A DNA stretch of 64,000 nucleotides. Origin: Paenibacillus protaetiae (lineage in GTDB: Bacteria > Bacillota > Bacilli > Paenibacillales > Paenibacillaceae). The DNA is taken from the NCBI RefSeq assembly GCF_004135365.1, contig NZ_CP035492.1:124001-188000 (forward strand), given 5' to 3'. Positions 55,511 through 64,000 of the stretch are shown here, piece after piece; the stretch's first letter is position 1, and each line of letters starts with the position of its first letter. The notes below the pieces were generated by a model that saw only the letters and a program-made list of their open reading frames with translations, did not search any database and was not told where the DNA came from. The translations under genes and the position numbers were made by a program.

Positions 55511-57355
55511 TTACTTAATTACGATGTTGAACCGTTTCAGCCACTCGTTCACTTGATACAAATAAGCGAACAGCTGAGGGCCGGACATCAATTGGCCAAA
55601 CCACGGGATATTGGACTTCGCGGAGTCGGACTCGGCAAGCTCTCTCACTTTGGCTGTGTCGATGAGCGGGAGCAGCGGAGAAGAAGAGTCGTTCAGCACA
55701 TCCAGCAGCATGCCTTTTACCGCTGCCAGATAGTTCGGGTTATGCGTTTTGGGATACGGGCTTTTTTTGCGGGTTAATACATCTTCGGGCAAAATGCCGC
55801 GCAGCGCTTTGCGCAAAATGCCTTTTTCCCGGTCGCCTGATGTTTTGATTTCCCATGGGATGTTCCATACGTATTGCACAAGCCGGTGATCGCAAAATGG
55901 CACCCGCACTTCAAGGCCGGCCGCCATGCTCATCCGGTCCTTGCGGTCGAGCAGGGTAGGCATAAACCGCGTAATGTTCAAATAAGACATTTTTCTCATT
56001 TTGCGTTCGGCTTCCGACTCGTTGCCAAGGTAAGGCACTTCGGCGATCGCATCCGCGTAGCGGTCCGCAATATATTCAGCCGGCCTGATCCACTCTGCGA
56101 CTTCGGGATTCAGGATACCGGCGCGCATAGCCGTTGCCAGCGACCAAGGGAATGTTTCTGCGCTTAAGGCGTCTTCGCGGTGGAACCATGGATAGCCGCC
56201 GAATACTTCGTCAGCCGCTTCGCCGGAAATGGCAACTGTCGCTTCTTTTTTAATTTCGCGGCAAAACAGCAGCAGGGATGCATCCACATCCGCCATACCG
56301 GGATAGTCCCGTGCGATGGTAGCGTCATAAAGCGCTCCAGCAAGCTCCGGCGTATCGAATTGGATGTCATGATGCACTGTCCCAAGGAACGAGGTCATCC
56401 GCTCGATCCAAGGAGCATCGGAGTTCGGCTGGAAGGCATGCGCCTGAAAATGTTTGTCATTATCCGTATAATCGACCGAAAACGTATGAACTTGGCCTTT
56501 TCCATGCTTCTCATAATAGCGGACAGCCAGTGTTGTAAGCGCACTGGAGTCCAGTCCGCCGGACAGCAGCGTACAGACGGGCACATCGGACATCAGCTGG
56601 CGTTCTACCGTATCCTTCAGCAGCTCGCGCACTTTCTCCGCCGTTGTATCCACATCGTCTTCATGGGGCAGCGCTTCTAGCTGCCAGTAACGCGAGATGC
56701 GGTCACCCGCAGCCGTTACCGTCATGCATTCCCCCGGCTTCAGCTCCGATAAACCTTTAAATATGCCTTGGCCCGGCGTCCGGGCAGGACCGTTTACAAA
56801 TACTTCGGCAAGGCCTTCCGCGCCAACCTCCGCTTTGAATGCGGGATGAGCCAGTATTGATTTAGGCTCCGAACCAAACAGGAACAGGTTGCCCGATTTG
56901 CTGAAGAACAATGGCTTAACGCCAAGGCGGTCCCGCGCCAAAAACATTTTTTGCTCCGCGACATCCCATATTGCAAAAGCGAATATGCCGTTAAAGCGTT
57001 CCACGCTGGACGCTCCCCATTCCATATAAGAAACAAGCAGCACTTCCGTATCGCATGTTGTCGTAAAGCGGCGGCCGCGGTTTTCCAGTTCTTTTTTCAG
57101 CTCCGGTGCGTTATAAAGCTCTCCGTTATAAACAATAATGTACGTATTGTCTCCGGATCGACGAATCATAGGCTGTGCCCCGTTTTCGGGATCCATGACG
57201 GATAAGCGGCGATGGCCGACCGCGCAATGCTCCGACATCCAGATGCCGGAGGCATCCGGGCCGCGCAAAGCAAGCGTTTCGGTCATTTTTTCCAGCTTAT
57301 TCGTTTCATGGGTCAGGTCACTGCTCCAGTCGATCCAGCCTGTAATTCCACACAT
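55511..57355 (-). CDS. asnB: asparagine synthetase, glutamine-hydrolysing
   Basis: Makes asparagine from aspartate, glutamine and ATP. ATG 57355 is chosen because the next codon gives the required N-terminal Cys (MCGITGWIDW) of the glutaminase; the upstream ATG at 57364 would add three residues before it. AGAGG lies 10 bases upstream. Glutaminase domain (~1-210) with GHRRLSVMD, YNGELYN and CDTEVLL; synthetase domain (~230-600) with the ATP loop LLSGGLDSSALT (~263), ISGEAADEVFGGYPW (~375) and RVPFCDHRLVQYVW. 614 residues, similar to B. subtilis AsnO/AsnB-type enzymes. Sporulation-linked AsnO is an alternative identity. It is monocistronic. Confidence 0.94.
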   Translation of the reverse strand: MCGITGWIDWSSDLTHETNKLEKMTETLALRGPDASGIWMSEHCAVGHRRLSVMDPENGAQPMIRRSGDNTYIIVYNGELYNAPELKKELENRGRRFTTTCDTEVLLVSYMEWGASSVERFNGIFAFAIWDVAEQKMFLARDRLGVKPLFFSKSGNLFLFGSEPKSILAHPAFKAEVGAEGLAEVFVNGPARTPGQGIFKGLSELKPGECMTVTAAGDRISRYWQLEALPHEDDVDTTAEKVRELLKDTVERQLMSDVPVCTLLSGGLDSSALTTLAVRYYEKHGKGQVHTFSVDYTDNDKHFQAHAFQPNSDAPWIERMTSFLGTVHHDIQFDTPELAGALYDATIARDYPGMADVDASLLLFCREIKKEATVAISGEAADEVFGGYPWFHREDALSAETFPWSLATAMRAGILNPEVAEWIRPAEYIADRYADAIAEVPYLGNESEAERKMRKMSYLNITRFMPTLLDRKDRMSMAAGLEVRVPFCDHRLVQYVWNIPWEIKTSGDREKGILRKALRGILPEDVLTRKKSPYPKTHNPNYLAAVKGMLLDVLNDSSSPLLPLIDTAKVRELAESDSAKSNIPWFGQLMSGPQLFAYLYQVNEWLKRFNIVIK

Positions 57356-57522
57356 AACTCTCATTCCTCTCTAGATTGCTGGGCACAAAACGCGATAATA
57401 ACCGTTATATGCGGAATCAAGGGATAAATTGTCTGTCCGATGGGGGATGCTAGTGAAGGAGATTGCCGCATTTTTGTGCGGGTAGGCGTTTCTATTGCAG
57501 GAAGGAGCTGACCTGATCCATC

Positions 57523-57855
57523 ATGGCGCATGATGAATACGATAAAGATGAGATCAAAACCTATTACGTATCGGTTCAGGCGGGACAAGTGCTGGAGGAT
57601 CCGCACTCAACTTCGTACGAGCTGGTTATACGGGCAAACGCCGAACAATATGCCCGGCTTCAGGAACTGTTTGGCGAATTGTCCAGCATTGATGAAGCGG
57701 GGGCGGGAGCGTACAGTCTGTCCGTATTTCATACGGATGACGACCGGAAGCTGAACAGCGGATACGATGATACGGTAGAGCAAATCTATAGGCTGCTCTA
57801 TGAATGCGGGACGGCTGAAACAAAAGCGCATATTGAATCGATGGGATTGTTCTAG
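57523..57855 (+). CDS. hypothetical protein, 110 residues
   Basis: An acidic soluble protein that I do not recognise. It begins AHDEYDKDEIKTYYVSVQAG and alternates strands and helices (TSYELVIRANAEQYARLQEL, AGAYSLSVFHTDDDRK, DDTVEQIYRLLYECG), suggesting a small alpha/beta fold. ATG 57523 is the only ATG available after an in-frame stop; GGAAGGAG is 17 bases away, further than normal. Ends 14 bp before another small gene, so the two probably share a transcript diverging from asnB. Codon use looks like the neighbouring real genes, which supports coding. Confidence 0.65.
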   Translation: MAHDEYDKDEIKTYYVSVQAGQVLEDPHSTSYELVIRANAEQYARLQELFGELSSIDEAGAGAYSLSVFHTDDDRKLNSGYDDTVEQIYRLLYECGTAETKAHIESMGLF

Positions 57856-57869
57856 GAGGGAGAAGCGGA

Positions 57870-58076
57870 TTGAAGCGGGAATTTATGTTTCCTTGGAGAG
57901 GGGGCATGCCGGCGGACACAGGGGCCAAGCTGCCGAGGAAACCCAAATGGGTGCTGCCGGAAGGGCAAGGCCGCACAGAAGAGAGGCCGGCCGTGCCGGA
58001 TAGGCAGACTGATGCCGGGATGCCTTCCGCAGAACGAGGCCAGCCTGCCGGGGCAGGCGGCCGCAGCTTTAACTAA
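57870..58076 (+). CDS. small basic hypothetical protein, 68 residues
   Basis: TTG 57870 has AGGAGGG 8 bases upstream, a good site, and follows the previous gene by 14 bp. The product (KREFMFPWRGGMPADTGAKL, then PRKPKWVLPEGQ) is rich in Pro, Gly, Arg and Lys with no predicted helices or membrane segment, so it may be disordered. No family is recognised. A shared bidirectional terminator follows. Low complexity makes the coding call less sure than for its partner. Confidence 0.45.
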   Translation: MKREFMFPWRGGMPADTGAKLPRKPKWVLPEGQGRTEERPAVPDRQTDAGMPSAERGQPAGAGGRSFN

Positions 58077-58111
58077 ACGGCCGCCCGGTTTTGGGCTGCA
58101 ACCATAATCGA

Positions 58112-58187
58112 AAAAAACGCCATATTCCATTGGGATGCTCAAGAGCTGCTGCTCCAGCGGTCCATGCGGAATCATGGCGTTTTTTTG
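58112..58187. terminator. bidirectional terminator before ycnI-like gene
   Basis: AAAAAACGCCAT and TTCC pair with GGAA and ATGGCGTTTTTTT at the ends of a long loop. The ends carry clear A and T tracts for both directions, ending at the base before the ycnI-like stop codon. Confidence 0.7.
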
Positions 58188-58790
58188 TTAGTTGGAGGTT
58201 TTTCTTCTGCTGCCGGCAACCGCAGCAGCTAGTGCAGCTGCGCCAAGGACAACGGCGGCTATCGAAAGGCCGAGCGCCCAATCTTGTTTGGCGCCGCCGC
58301 CTTCGTCGGTGAGTGAGCCGGCTGCAGATACCGTTGTGATCGAAGCCGGGAACTGCGCATCGGCGGCTGTGTCCGCCCAGTCAATCACTTCGCCGTCATT
58401 GTACGTTTGATGAGCTTTCCAGACGAGGTCTGCGGCATCGTCTTGTACGCGGCCGGACAGCTGAAAGTCCTGAAATTCCGTTTGGGACAACCCTTCGTTG
58501 TCGGCTGTCCATTTTACATTCGTTACTTTGCCGTCTGCATCTTTTGTAAAGATGTAGCTCCAGCCCGGAATAGGTGTTGTCCGGCTTACGATAACGCCTT
58601 CCGGAATATCCACCGACACGCTGACCGTATGCTTATCTTTGGTTTCGCTCGGAACCCTTACCGTAAATACTTGATAAGCGCCTTGTTCAGCCTTTTGCGG
58701 GCTGACCGTAACATGGGCGCTGGCCATATTGGCAAAAAGCAGCAGGCCTGCGACAGCAAGCATAATGCTCCATTTTCCTTTTTTTAGCAT
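58188..58790 (-). CDS. YcnI-like copper-binding protein (DUF1775)
   Basis: A 200-residue exported protein. The signal peptide ends MASA, leaving His26 as the first mature residue (HVTVSPQKAEQGAYQVF), the position used by YcnI to bind Cu(II) in a monohistidine brace. The DUF1775 domain covers ~26-145 with VRVPSETKDKHTVSVSVDIP and a Trp-containing IPGWSYIF. A linker leads to a C-terminal membrane helix (~170-192) and Arg/Lys tail. In B. subtilis YcnI is made with the copper importer YcnJ and regulator YcnK; neither is here. It lies 127 bp after a response-regulator gene on the same strand. Confidence 0.9.
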   Translation of the reverse strand: MLKKGKWSIMLAVAGLLLFANMASAHVTVSPQKAEQGAYQVFTVRVPSETKDKHTVSVSVDIPEGVIVSRTTPIPGWSYIFTKDADGKVTNVKWTADNEGLSQTEFQDFQLSGRVQDDAADLVWKAHQTYNDGEVIDWADTAADAQFPASITTVSAAGSLTDEGGGAKQDWALGLSIAAVVLGAAALAAAVAGSRRKTSN

Positions 58791-58916
58791 GCTTATAACC
58801 CCTTTTCGTCCTTATTATTGTTATTTCTCTTTGTTTCTACTATAAGGGGGAAAAGGAGTTTTGCATGACTCGAAAGGGCTATCGGTTGTGACAAAACGAT
58901 GTCATATGATTGTGGT

Positions 58917-59642
58917 TTATCGCGGCTTATTATCGCCGGATGCCATTCCTTTTTCAATTGCATAACGGACAAGCTGAACGCGGTTGCGCAAATGCAGCTT
59001 TTGCAAAATGTTTTTGAGATGGTTTTTGACCGTATGCTCCGAAAGGCCAAACGCTTCAGCGACTGCTTTATTGGAGAAGCCGAGCGCAACCTGCTCTAAT
59101 ATTTCCAATTCGCGGTTGGTGAGGGGGGAAGCTGTCTCATCGCCGCGATCCGGCTTTGGCCAATCTGAAGGGCTGGTGCGGGCCGGCGTTTTCTGGGCCG
59201 GATCGAATTCGCGGAGCAGCCGGTAGGCAAGCTCCTTGGATACGGGCGCTTCGTCAACGGCTACAGCGCGCAAATATTCCAGCCAGGAAGAAGGCGCAAG
59301 ATTTTTAAGCAAATAACCTTGCGCTCCTCGTTTAATTGCTTCAAACAGATGAGTGCTGTCGTCGGAGACCGTTACCATCACAATGATAACAGACGGGTAC
59401 AGCAGCTTCATTTGCTGCGTCGCCTCCAAACCGCCCATACCCGGCATATGGATATCCATTAGAATAAGGTCGGGTTCTGCTTTCTGAACTGCCGCCAGCG
59501 CAGCTTCTCCGCTGTCGGCTTCGCCTACGATATCAAAGCTGCTGTCCATACGGATAATATCGCGAATGCCTTCCCTGCCGTGCGGGTGGTCGTCTACGAT
59601 AAGCACTTTAATTTTTTTGCCGGCTGCCAATTCGCTCATCAT
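58917..59642 (-). CDS. NarL/FixJ-family response regulator
   Basis: A 241-residue DNA-binding response regulator. Receiver domain (~10-130) with KVLIVDDHPHGREGI, the phosphoacceptor Asp in DLILMDIHMPG (~59) and the conserved Lys in KRGAQGYLLKN. LuxR-type helix-turn-helix (~175-235) with LTNRELEILEQVALGFSNKA and SEHTVKNHLKNILQKLH. A Pro/Ser/Thr-rich linker joins them. Its start overlaps the kinase stop by 4 nt, so both come from one transcript. Target genes are unknown; the ycnI-like gene downstream and the CE15 esterase upstream are candidates by position only. Confidence 0.93.
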   Translation of the reverse strand: MMSELAAGKKIKVLIVDDHPHGREGIRDIIRMDSSFDIVGEADSGEAALAAVQKAEPDLILMDIHMPGMGGLEATQQMKLLYPSVIIVMVTVSDDSTHLFEAIKRGAQGYLLKNLAPSSWLEYLRAVAVDEAPVSKELAYRLLREFDPAQKTPARTSPSDWPKPDRGDETASPLTNRELEILEQVALGFSNKAVAEAFGLSEHTVKNHLKNILQKLHLRNRVQLVRYAIEKGMASGDNKPR

Positions 59643-60487
59643 AAGCTCCTTTCTGCCGAAATGGTAACGAGCGTTCCATGCGGCGGATGGTTCCGGCTGT
59701 TGCCGATTGATAAATCCCAGCCCATCGCATTCGCCCGATCCTCCATCATCCGAATGCCGTAATGCCCTTTAGCATGGCGCCGCTCTTCGCTGATCCCTAC
59801 GCCGTCATCGCTGACCGAGCAGCGCCAGCCGCCCTGAGACCCGGGGCTGCAGCGGACAATAAGCTGGCTTGCATGGGCATGTTTTTGCGCATTAAACATC
59901 GCTTCCCGCACGATGGCGAGCAGCTCGACTTTGGCTTTGCTCGTAAGCAGCTTGTCCGGCATATCCATGTCCAGCCGGATCCGCATCGTTCCGCTTTGCT
60001 CAAGATCTGCAGCGAGCTGACCGATCGACTGCAACCATGACTCGTCGGGAGCTGTTTTTGGCATTCGCAAATTGGCGATCAGCTGCCGTACATCTTCGTA
60101 AATATGTTTGACGGTCGCGCGGATTTGCTCGGATGTTTGGCGTGCGCCCTCCGGCAGCGTCAGCCGGTCCAACTGGTCCAGCTTGACCGATAACAGAAAC
60201 ATCGACTGCGAAATGCCGTCGTGGAGTTCTCTGGACAGCTGCTCGCGCTCCTGATGCGAAGCTGACGCGATCCGTTCCTGTTCCAGCGCGCGCCTTGTCT
60301 GCTCCAGAACGGCAAACAGCTTGCGTACGACGGTAACGGTGACGGCCAATACGATAACCGGAGCCATAAAATTGCCGGCTTCCATCGACAAATAAGGCAA
60401 AAGAAGCGTATGACGGATATATTCCCACAATCCGATGGTCAAGGTTGGCGTAAGTAAAATAAGCCATTTTGTAGAACGGTATGTCAC
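59639..60487 (-). CDS. NarL-type sensor histidine kinase
   Basis: Membrane sensor kinase of the HisKA_3 class. GTG 60487 is preferred because GGGAGG lies 6 bases upstream; an earlier in-frame ATG at 60532 lies before that site. Two or three hydrophobic segments (~8-25 and ~40-62) with almost no extracellular loop suggest intramembrane sensing. The dimerisation helix carries REQLSRELHDGISQSMFLLS with the phosphoacceptor His (~90). The HATPase_c domain has VREAMFNAQKHAHAS, VSDDGVGISEE and GHYGIRMMEDRANAMGW. 282 residues, short for a kinase. Co-transcribed with the response regulator. Signal unknown. Confidence 0.9.
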   Translation of the reverse strand: MTYRSTKWLILLTPTLTIGLWEYIRHTLLLPYLSMEAGNFMAPVIVLAVTVTVVRKLFAVLEQTRRALEQERIASASHQEREQLSRELHDGISQSMFLLSVKLDQLDRLTLPEGARQTSEQIRATVKHIYEDVRQLIANLRMPKTAPDESWLQSIGQLAADLEQSGTMRIRLDMDMPDKLLTSKAKVELLAIVREAMFNAQKHAHASQLIVRCSPGSQGGWRCSVSDDGVGISEERRHAKGHYGIRMMEDRANAMGWDLSIGNSRNHPPHGTLVTISAERSL

Positions 60488-60564
60488 AAGGATTCCTCCC
60501 TTATATGCATCGAGCAGTCTCCGGACTAGCATAATTCATAGGGAAAAGAATGTCGATGCCATAC

Positions 60565-60598
60565 AAAAAGAAAGGAGCCGCTGCTCGCGGCTCCTTGG
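60565..60598 (-). terminator. terminator of the CE15 esterase gene
   Basis: Read on the minus strand, GGAGCCGCGAGCAGCGGCTCC forms a stem and is followed by TTTCTTTTTG, just past the esterase stop. Confidence 0.8.
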
Positions 60599-60603
60599 GC
60601 TGA

Positions 60604-63600
60604 TTATGATTCAACAGCGTATTTCGGATCGATCAGGCCGGCTTTATCCAGCGTGAGGTACAGCATTTTGGCTGCCTCTGCACGTGTTGCGCGGCCTTTT
60701 GGATCAAATTGATGGTTTTCTTTGCCGCCAATAATTCCGGCTGCCTGAAGCTGATAAACGGCATCCTTTGCGTAGCCGCTTATGAGCGAATCATCGGCGA
60801 ACGGCTGCCCCTGCGCCGCCGGTTTCAAATCCAGATGGTACATAGCGGCAAGGCGGGATAGGATAACGGTAAAATCTTGCCGGGTAATCGGATCGGACGG
60901 GCCGAAACGGGATGTGGTATAGCCGGTAACGATGCCTTGATCCGCTGCCCAAGCAACCGCATCGGTGTACCAGACGCCCGGCACCGTATCTTCAAACGGC
61001 AGTGCATGATCGGCTGCCGCCTTTTTGCCGAATGCGTTAAACAGCATTTGTACAATTTCGGCACGGGTCAGAATACCGTTTGGATTAAACCGGCCGTCGC
61101 CAGTGCCGCTAATGTATTGCTGAGCAGCCAGCGACTCAATATAAGGTGCCGCCCAGTGGCCTTCAATATCAACAAACGGATGCTCCGGCTGCACTGGAAC
61201 TTCCGGCTGCGCCGGATTTGTCACTGACGGCGGGTTATGGCTGCCGGTGTCTCCTCCCGTCGATTGCGGAGACAGGTCAAATACATAAGGCTGCACGTTG
61301 ACGTTGCCGGCGGCATCCTTCAAGCGGGCAATAATGAGCTGGCTGCCGGCAGAAACCGCATGGTTAAAGCCGATGGTCAGCTTGGTGTTGTCTTCATTCC
61401 ACGATAAAGTGTAGTCGTCGGCGAAGTTTGTGCCAAAACCGATATTTTGCGTATCCATCGGATTTTCAAAGCCAATCGTTACGTTATTGGTTTGGGTAGT
61501 GATTTTGGCGTTGTCCGGGTTGAAGGCGACAGCGCCAAGGCTTGTTGCCGGCCAAGGCAGCTGCTCCGGCCGTTCGCCTGTATCGGTGTTTTTGTTCGGA
61601 TATACCGGCCAGTCCGGGCTTGGGCCAATTTTAATATTGGTAGAAGGCCAAGAAGGTTTCAAGACGCTTTTCGCCATATTAATGTCGTAAGAGAATTGGA
61701 AGTTGAAGTTCGGCAAAGATTCAAGCACCACATCCTCCAGCCGGACGACGCGGTTGGTATTAGCAGTGTAGCTGGCCGGGAAGTCAGAAACTTCATCCTG
61801 GAAAAAGTGTTTCACATTCGACCCGTCCGCATCCGCGCTTGAATACCCGGTGTTGATAGATGCGCCGTAGCTTAATATCCAGCCGGGCTCTTCTCCTTCG
61901 TTTTTGCTGGCCGGGATAGGCGTATTATTGGCGAACATTTTAATCGCATCCGGGTCGACTTTGCTTGTAAAGCCGAATACCCAGCGCTGATCGCCGGTGT
62001 CGTCTCCAGTAATGCTTGTACGCAAAATGCTTGTCAAATCATAACATTGGAGATAGACCGTTTGCGTATCCTCATCGCCGCCGATGGTAGAGAGCGTGTA
62101 CCGCCCTTGCGTAACTTGATTCGCCTTAAGGTTAAAGGTTGCGATGCCGTTTTTGACATCTGCCGTATACACGCCGGAGCCCGTGTCCAGTTGAACGCGC
62201 GGAGCGTTGGAATAAGCTTTGACTGTTGCCGCATAACCCGCGGTGAGCAATTCGTTTGTCGTATAGAGCGTATATTTGCCCGGACGCGACCATTGAATAT
62301 AGGAGCTGTCCACTTCAAACGGATAGGCAGACATATCCCATACGCTGCTGAACGTTTGTGCCGGACGGATCGGCGGATTTACCGTAACGCCCAGCGTGTC
62401 CGGGCCTTCGGTCTGTAATTGCTCGCTTTGATGGTCGCCGCGGAACTCACGATCCATGATCGCCAGCATATAAGCATGGTCGCGGTCCTGGAACGCATGC
62501 GCGCCGTCATGGACAACAATGCCGATATTGTCGCCTGCGCCAAGAAACTCGTATACTTCTTTGGCTGCTGCCGTTGCAAGCACATTGGAAGGGGAGCTTA
62601 GCCAATCAAAGCCCTCTCCGGTAAAAGTGAGCAGCGGTCTTGGCGCAATGAGCGCAGCCAGCGCATGGGAGTCAAACGGAAGCTTGTCCACGTCGTTGCG
62701 GAAACCTTCCGCCTTAATGTCCAGCCAGTGCGCTTCGGAAGAAGATAGCAGATTGGTTGGCTTCTCATTGCGGAAGAAGCTGCGGTTCATGTTGGAGTTG
62801 CTGGATGCCGCATTTGGCGATCCGGTTGTTGCATCCGGCACATTATAGTTATAAATACGCCCTTCTGAAGTGTATCGCATGGAGGCGATGCCGCCTTGTC
62901 CGGGGTCAACCGGAACGACAATGCTGATCCGGTCGTCGAATGCGCCTGCGAGTGCGGCGCCTTTGCCGTTGCGGGATACGCCCGTAACTACGGAGCGGGT
63001 TGGGTCAATCAGCCCTTCGTAAGCGCCGTTCTCAAGCGCGTCGATTGTGCGGGATATGCCCCAAGCCCAGCCCATCAAGGCGCCGGAATCGCCCTCATAC
63101 GTATCTTTATCAAAAGGATACAGCGTGGTATAGACGCCTGAGCGGGATGCGTTATCGCTGTAAATCGTGTTGGTAGGGTTATTCATCACCGCGTAACCGC
63201 GCCGTAAAAAGGCGTTGCGCATATTGGCCGATACGCCTCCGCCTACACCGATAACGAATGGATAAGGAGGGGCGATATTCGTTTCGCCCGGCTGCAAGTC
63301 TTCATCCGCTACTCCTTCTTTATAAGTCGGGATATAGATGCCGGTCACGTCATAGCTTGCGGATTTATCATTATCCGGATTGCTGACCGTAACGGTTAAC
63401 GTTGCATTGGTTGTGCCGAACGAACCTGAATAGGTGACGTCGGATTTATCTGTTTCATGTTTATAACCGTAATAATAATATTGCAGCAGATCGGACAACT
63501 CCGACCGGCGGTCATCCCATTGTTCCTTCGTTGTCACATAACCGTCCGTGCCTTCCGAAGGATCCAAAAATTTGAACAGGTCGGGAAGCCCTTCCGAGCT

Positions 63601-63777
63601 GGGCAGCTCGCTTGGATCTGCCGGAAAATATTCGCGCCCGGCAGGGGGACCGGCCAAAGAAGGCCCTTGGTCGGATGGATTGTAATAATTCGTAGCAAAT
63701 GCGGAAGGCGCCATCGATATCGCCATTAAAACGCTTACAAAAATGCTGCTGAACCTTTTTGTGCCTTTCTTACTCAT
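60604..63777 (-). CDS. SLH-anchored CE15 glucuronoyl-esterase-like protein
   Basis: Predicted to cleave ester bonds between lignin alcohols and glucuronic acid on xylan, at the cell surface. The signal peptide ends SAFA (~28). The alpha/beta-hydrolase domain (~35-455) contains VVTGVSRNGKGAALAGA with the nucleophile Ser (~266), matching the CE15 pattern GCSRxGKGA with Val for Cys, and VVHDGAHAFQDRDH with the catalytic His (~423). PVDPGQGG sits where fungal enzymes have the acidic QESGAGG. Residues ~470-840 are beta-rich modules of uncertain type, then three SLH modules (~867-1050). AGGAGGT precedes ATG 63777. 1057 residues; most CE15 enzymes are far shorter. The 223 bp upstream to the window edge show no recognisable gene or site. 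Confidence 0.87.
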   Translation of the reverse strand: MSKKGTKRFSSIFVSVLMAISMAPSAFATNYYNPSDQGPSLAGPPAGREYFPADPSELPSSEGLPDLFKFLDPSEGTDGYVTTKEQWDDRRSELSDLLQYYYYGYKHETDKSDVTYSGSFGTTNATLTVTVSNPDNDKSASYDVTGIYIPTYKEGVADEDLQPGETNIAPPYPFVIGVGGGVSANMRNAFLRRGYAVMNNPTNTIYSDNASRSGVYTTLYPFDKDTYEGDSGALMGWAWGISRTIDALENGAYEGLIDPTRSVVTGVSRNGKGAALAGAFDDRISIVVPVDPGQGGIASMRYTSEGRIYNYNVPDATTGSPNAASSNSNMNRSFFRNEKPTNLLSSSEAHWLDIKAEGFRNDVDKLPFDSHALAALIAPRPLLTFTGEGFDWLSSPSNVLATAAAKEVYEFLGAGDNIGIVVHDGAHAFQDRDHAYMLAIMDREFRGDHQSEQLQTEGPDTLGVTVNPPIRPAQTFSSVWDMSAYPFEVDSSYIQWSRPGKYTLYTTNELLTAGYAATVKAYSNAPRVQLDTGSGVYTADVKNGIATFNLKANQVTQGRYTLSTIGGDEDTQTVYLQCYDLTSILRTSITGDDTGDQRWVFGFTSKVDPDAIKMFANNTPIPASKNEGEEPGWILSYGASINTGYSSADADGSNVKHFFQDEVSDFPASYTANTNRVVRLEDVVLESLPNFNFQFSYDINMAKSVLKPSWPSTNIKIGPSPDWPVYPNKNTDTGERPEQLPWPATSLGAVAFNPDNAKITTQTNNVTIGFENPMDTQNIGFGTNFADDYTLSWNEDNTKLTIGFNHAVSAGSQLIIARLKDAAGNVNVQPYVFDLSPQSTGGDTGSHNPPSVTNPAQPEVPVQPEHPFVDIEGHWAAPYIESLAAQQYISGTGDGRFNPNGILTRAEIVQMLFNAFGKKAAADHALPFEDTVPGVWYTDAVAWAADQGIVTGYTTSRFGPSDPITRQDFTVILSRLAAMYHLDLKPAAQGQPFADDSLISGYAKDAVYQLQAAGIIGGKENHQFDPKGRATRAEAAKMLYLTLDKAGLIDPKYAVES

Positions 63778-64000
63778 ACGGACCCTTACCTCCTACTCGA
63801 ATTAGACAGCTTGATGGCTTCAGTTCACCGCTCGCTCAAGGCGCGGAAGCGCTCTCTGTCAGCGGTCGAAAAAAGCGTACGCTATTGCTCCTGCTCATCT
63901 CCCTTCTCGGCCTATCCGTTTATCAATAAGGCGGGGACTATGGAGTTATAAAGGATAGCTGTCTACACCATGTTCGATCCCGGTAAAGATATACCTTCTT

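Noticed and set aside
1-64000. tRNA, rRNA or insertion sequence genes
   Set aside because: No cloverleaf-like segment, rRNA signature, transposase motif or paired terminal inverted repeats were recognised by eye; a covariance-model and IS search would be decisive.

Overview
The window reads as a chromosome segment from a spore-forming Gram-positive bacterium of the Paenibacillus type. Supporting signs are moderately GC-rich genes with strong AGGAGG ribosome sites and frequent GTG/TTG starts, two S-layer-homology (SLH) anchored polysaccharide enzymes, sporulation genes (ytrH, ytrI, gerM, YheC/YheD family), and a gene order that matches the Bacillus subtilis dnaE-accDA-pyk-citZ-icd-mdh neighbourhood with gaps. 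The species is not identified.

Layout. 1-9.7 kb is accessory: an edge-truncated SBBP beta-propeller protein, a frameshifted phzF-like gene, a GNAT acetyltransferase, a large SLH-anchored rhamnogalacturonan lyase with a CcpA-type cre site, and a methyl-accepting chemotaxis protein. 9.7-13.6 kb carries a stand-alone NRPS-like adenylation/carrier/thioester-reductase protein and a HAD phosphatase. 13.7-20.5 kb is a six-gene minus-strand operon with five paralogous YheC/YheD ATP-grasp proteins and one GNAT; this is the most unusual system in the window. 20.7-24 kb holds a small membrane protein, ytoI-like, ytpI-like, and ytrI/ytrH behind a very good sigma-E promoter.

24-42 kb is core metabolism: dnaE (with an unusual Ala/Pro/Gly-rich linker), a PgpA-like gene, accD-accA, pyk, a thioesterase, fxsA (frameshifted), ppk with a PhoP box, convergent ppx, then citZ, icd and mdh. 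The icd-mdh gap contains two different tandem-repeat arrays. 42-52.6 kb holds recQ, a small membrane protein, kdgK plus a DeoR regulator, nagA/nagB, fni-rbsK, an MBL hydrolase and a second PgpA-like gene. 52.7-55.4 kb is gerM-rph-rdgB, as in B. subtilis. The end has asnB, two small unknown genes, a YcnI-type copper-binding protein, a NarL-type two-component pair and an SLH-anchored CE15 glucuronoyl esterase.

Themes. Plant cell-wall use links the rhamnogalacturonan lyase, the CE15 esterase, KDG kinase and cre-type control. Sporulation links the YheC/YheD operon, ytrH/I and gerM. Two genes (phzF-like, fxsA) are broken by an apparent loss of one G from a run of G, which may be real mutation or homopolymer sequencing error. 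Most convergent gene pairs are separated by bidirectional hairpin terminators; ppk/ppx is the exception.
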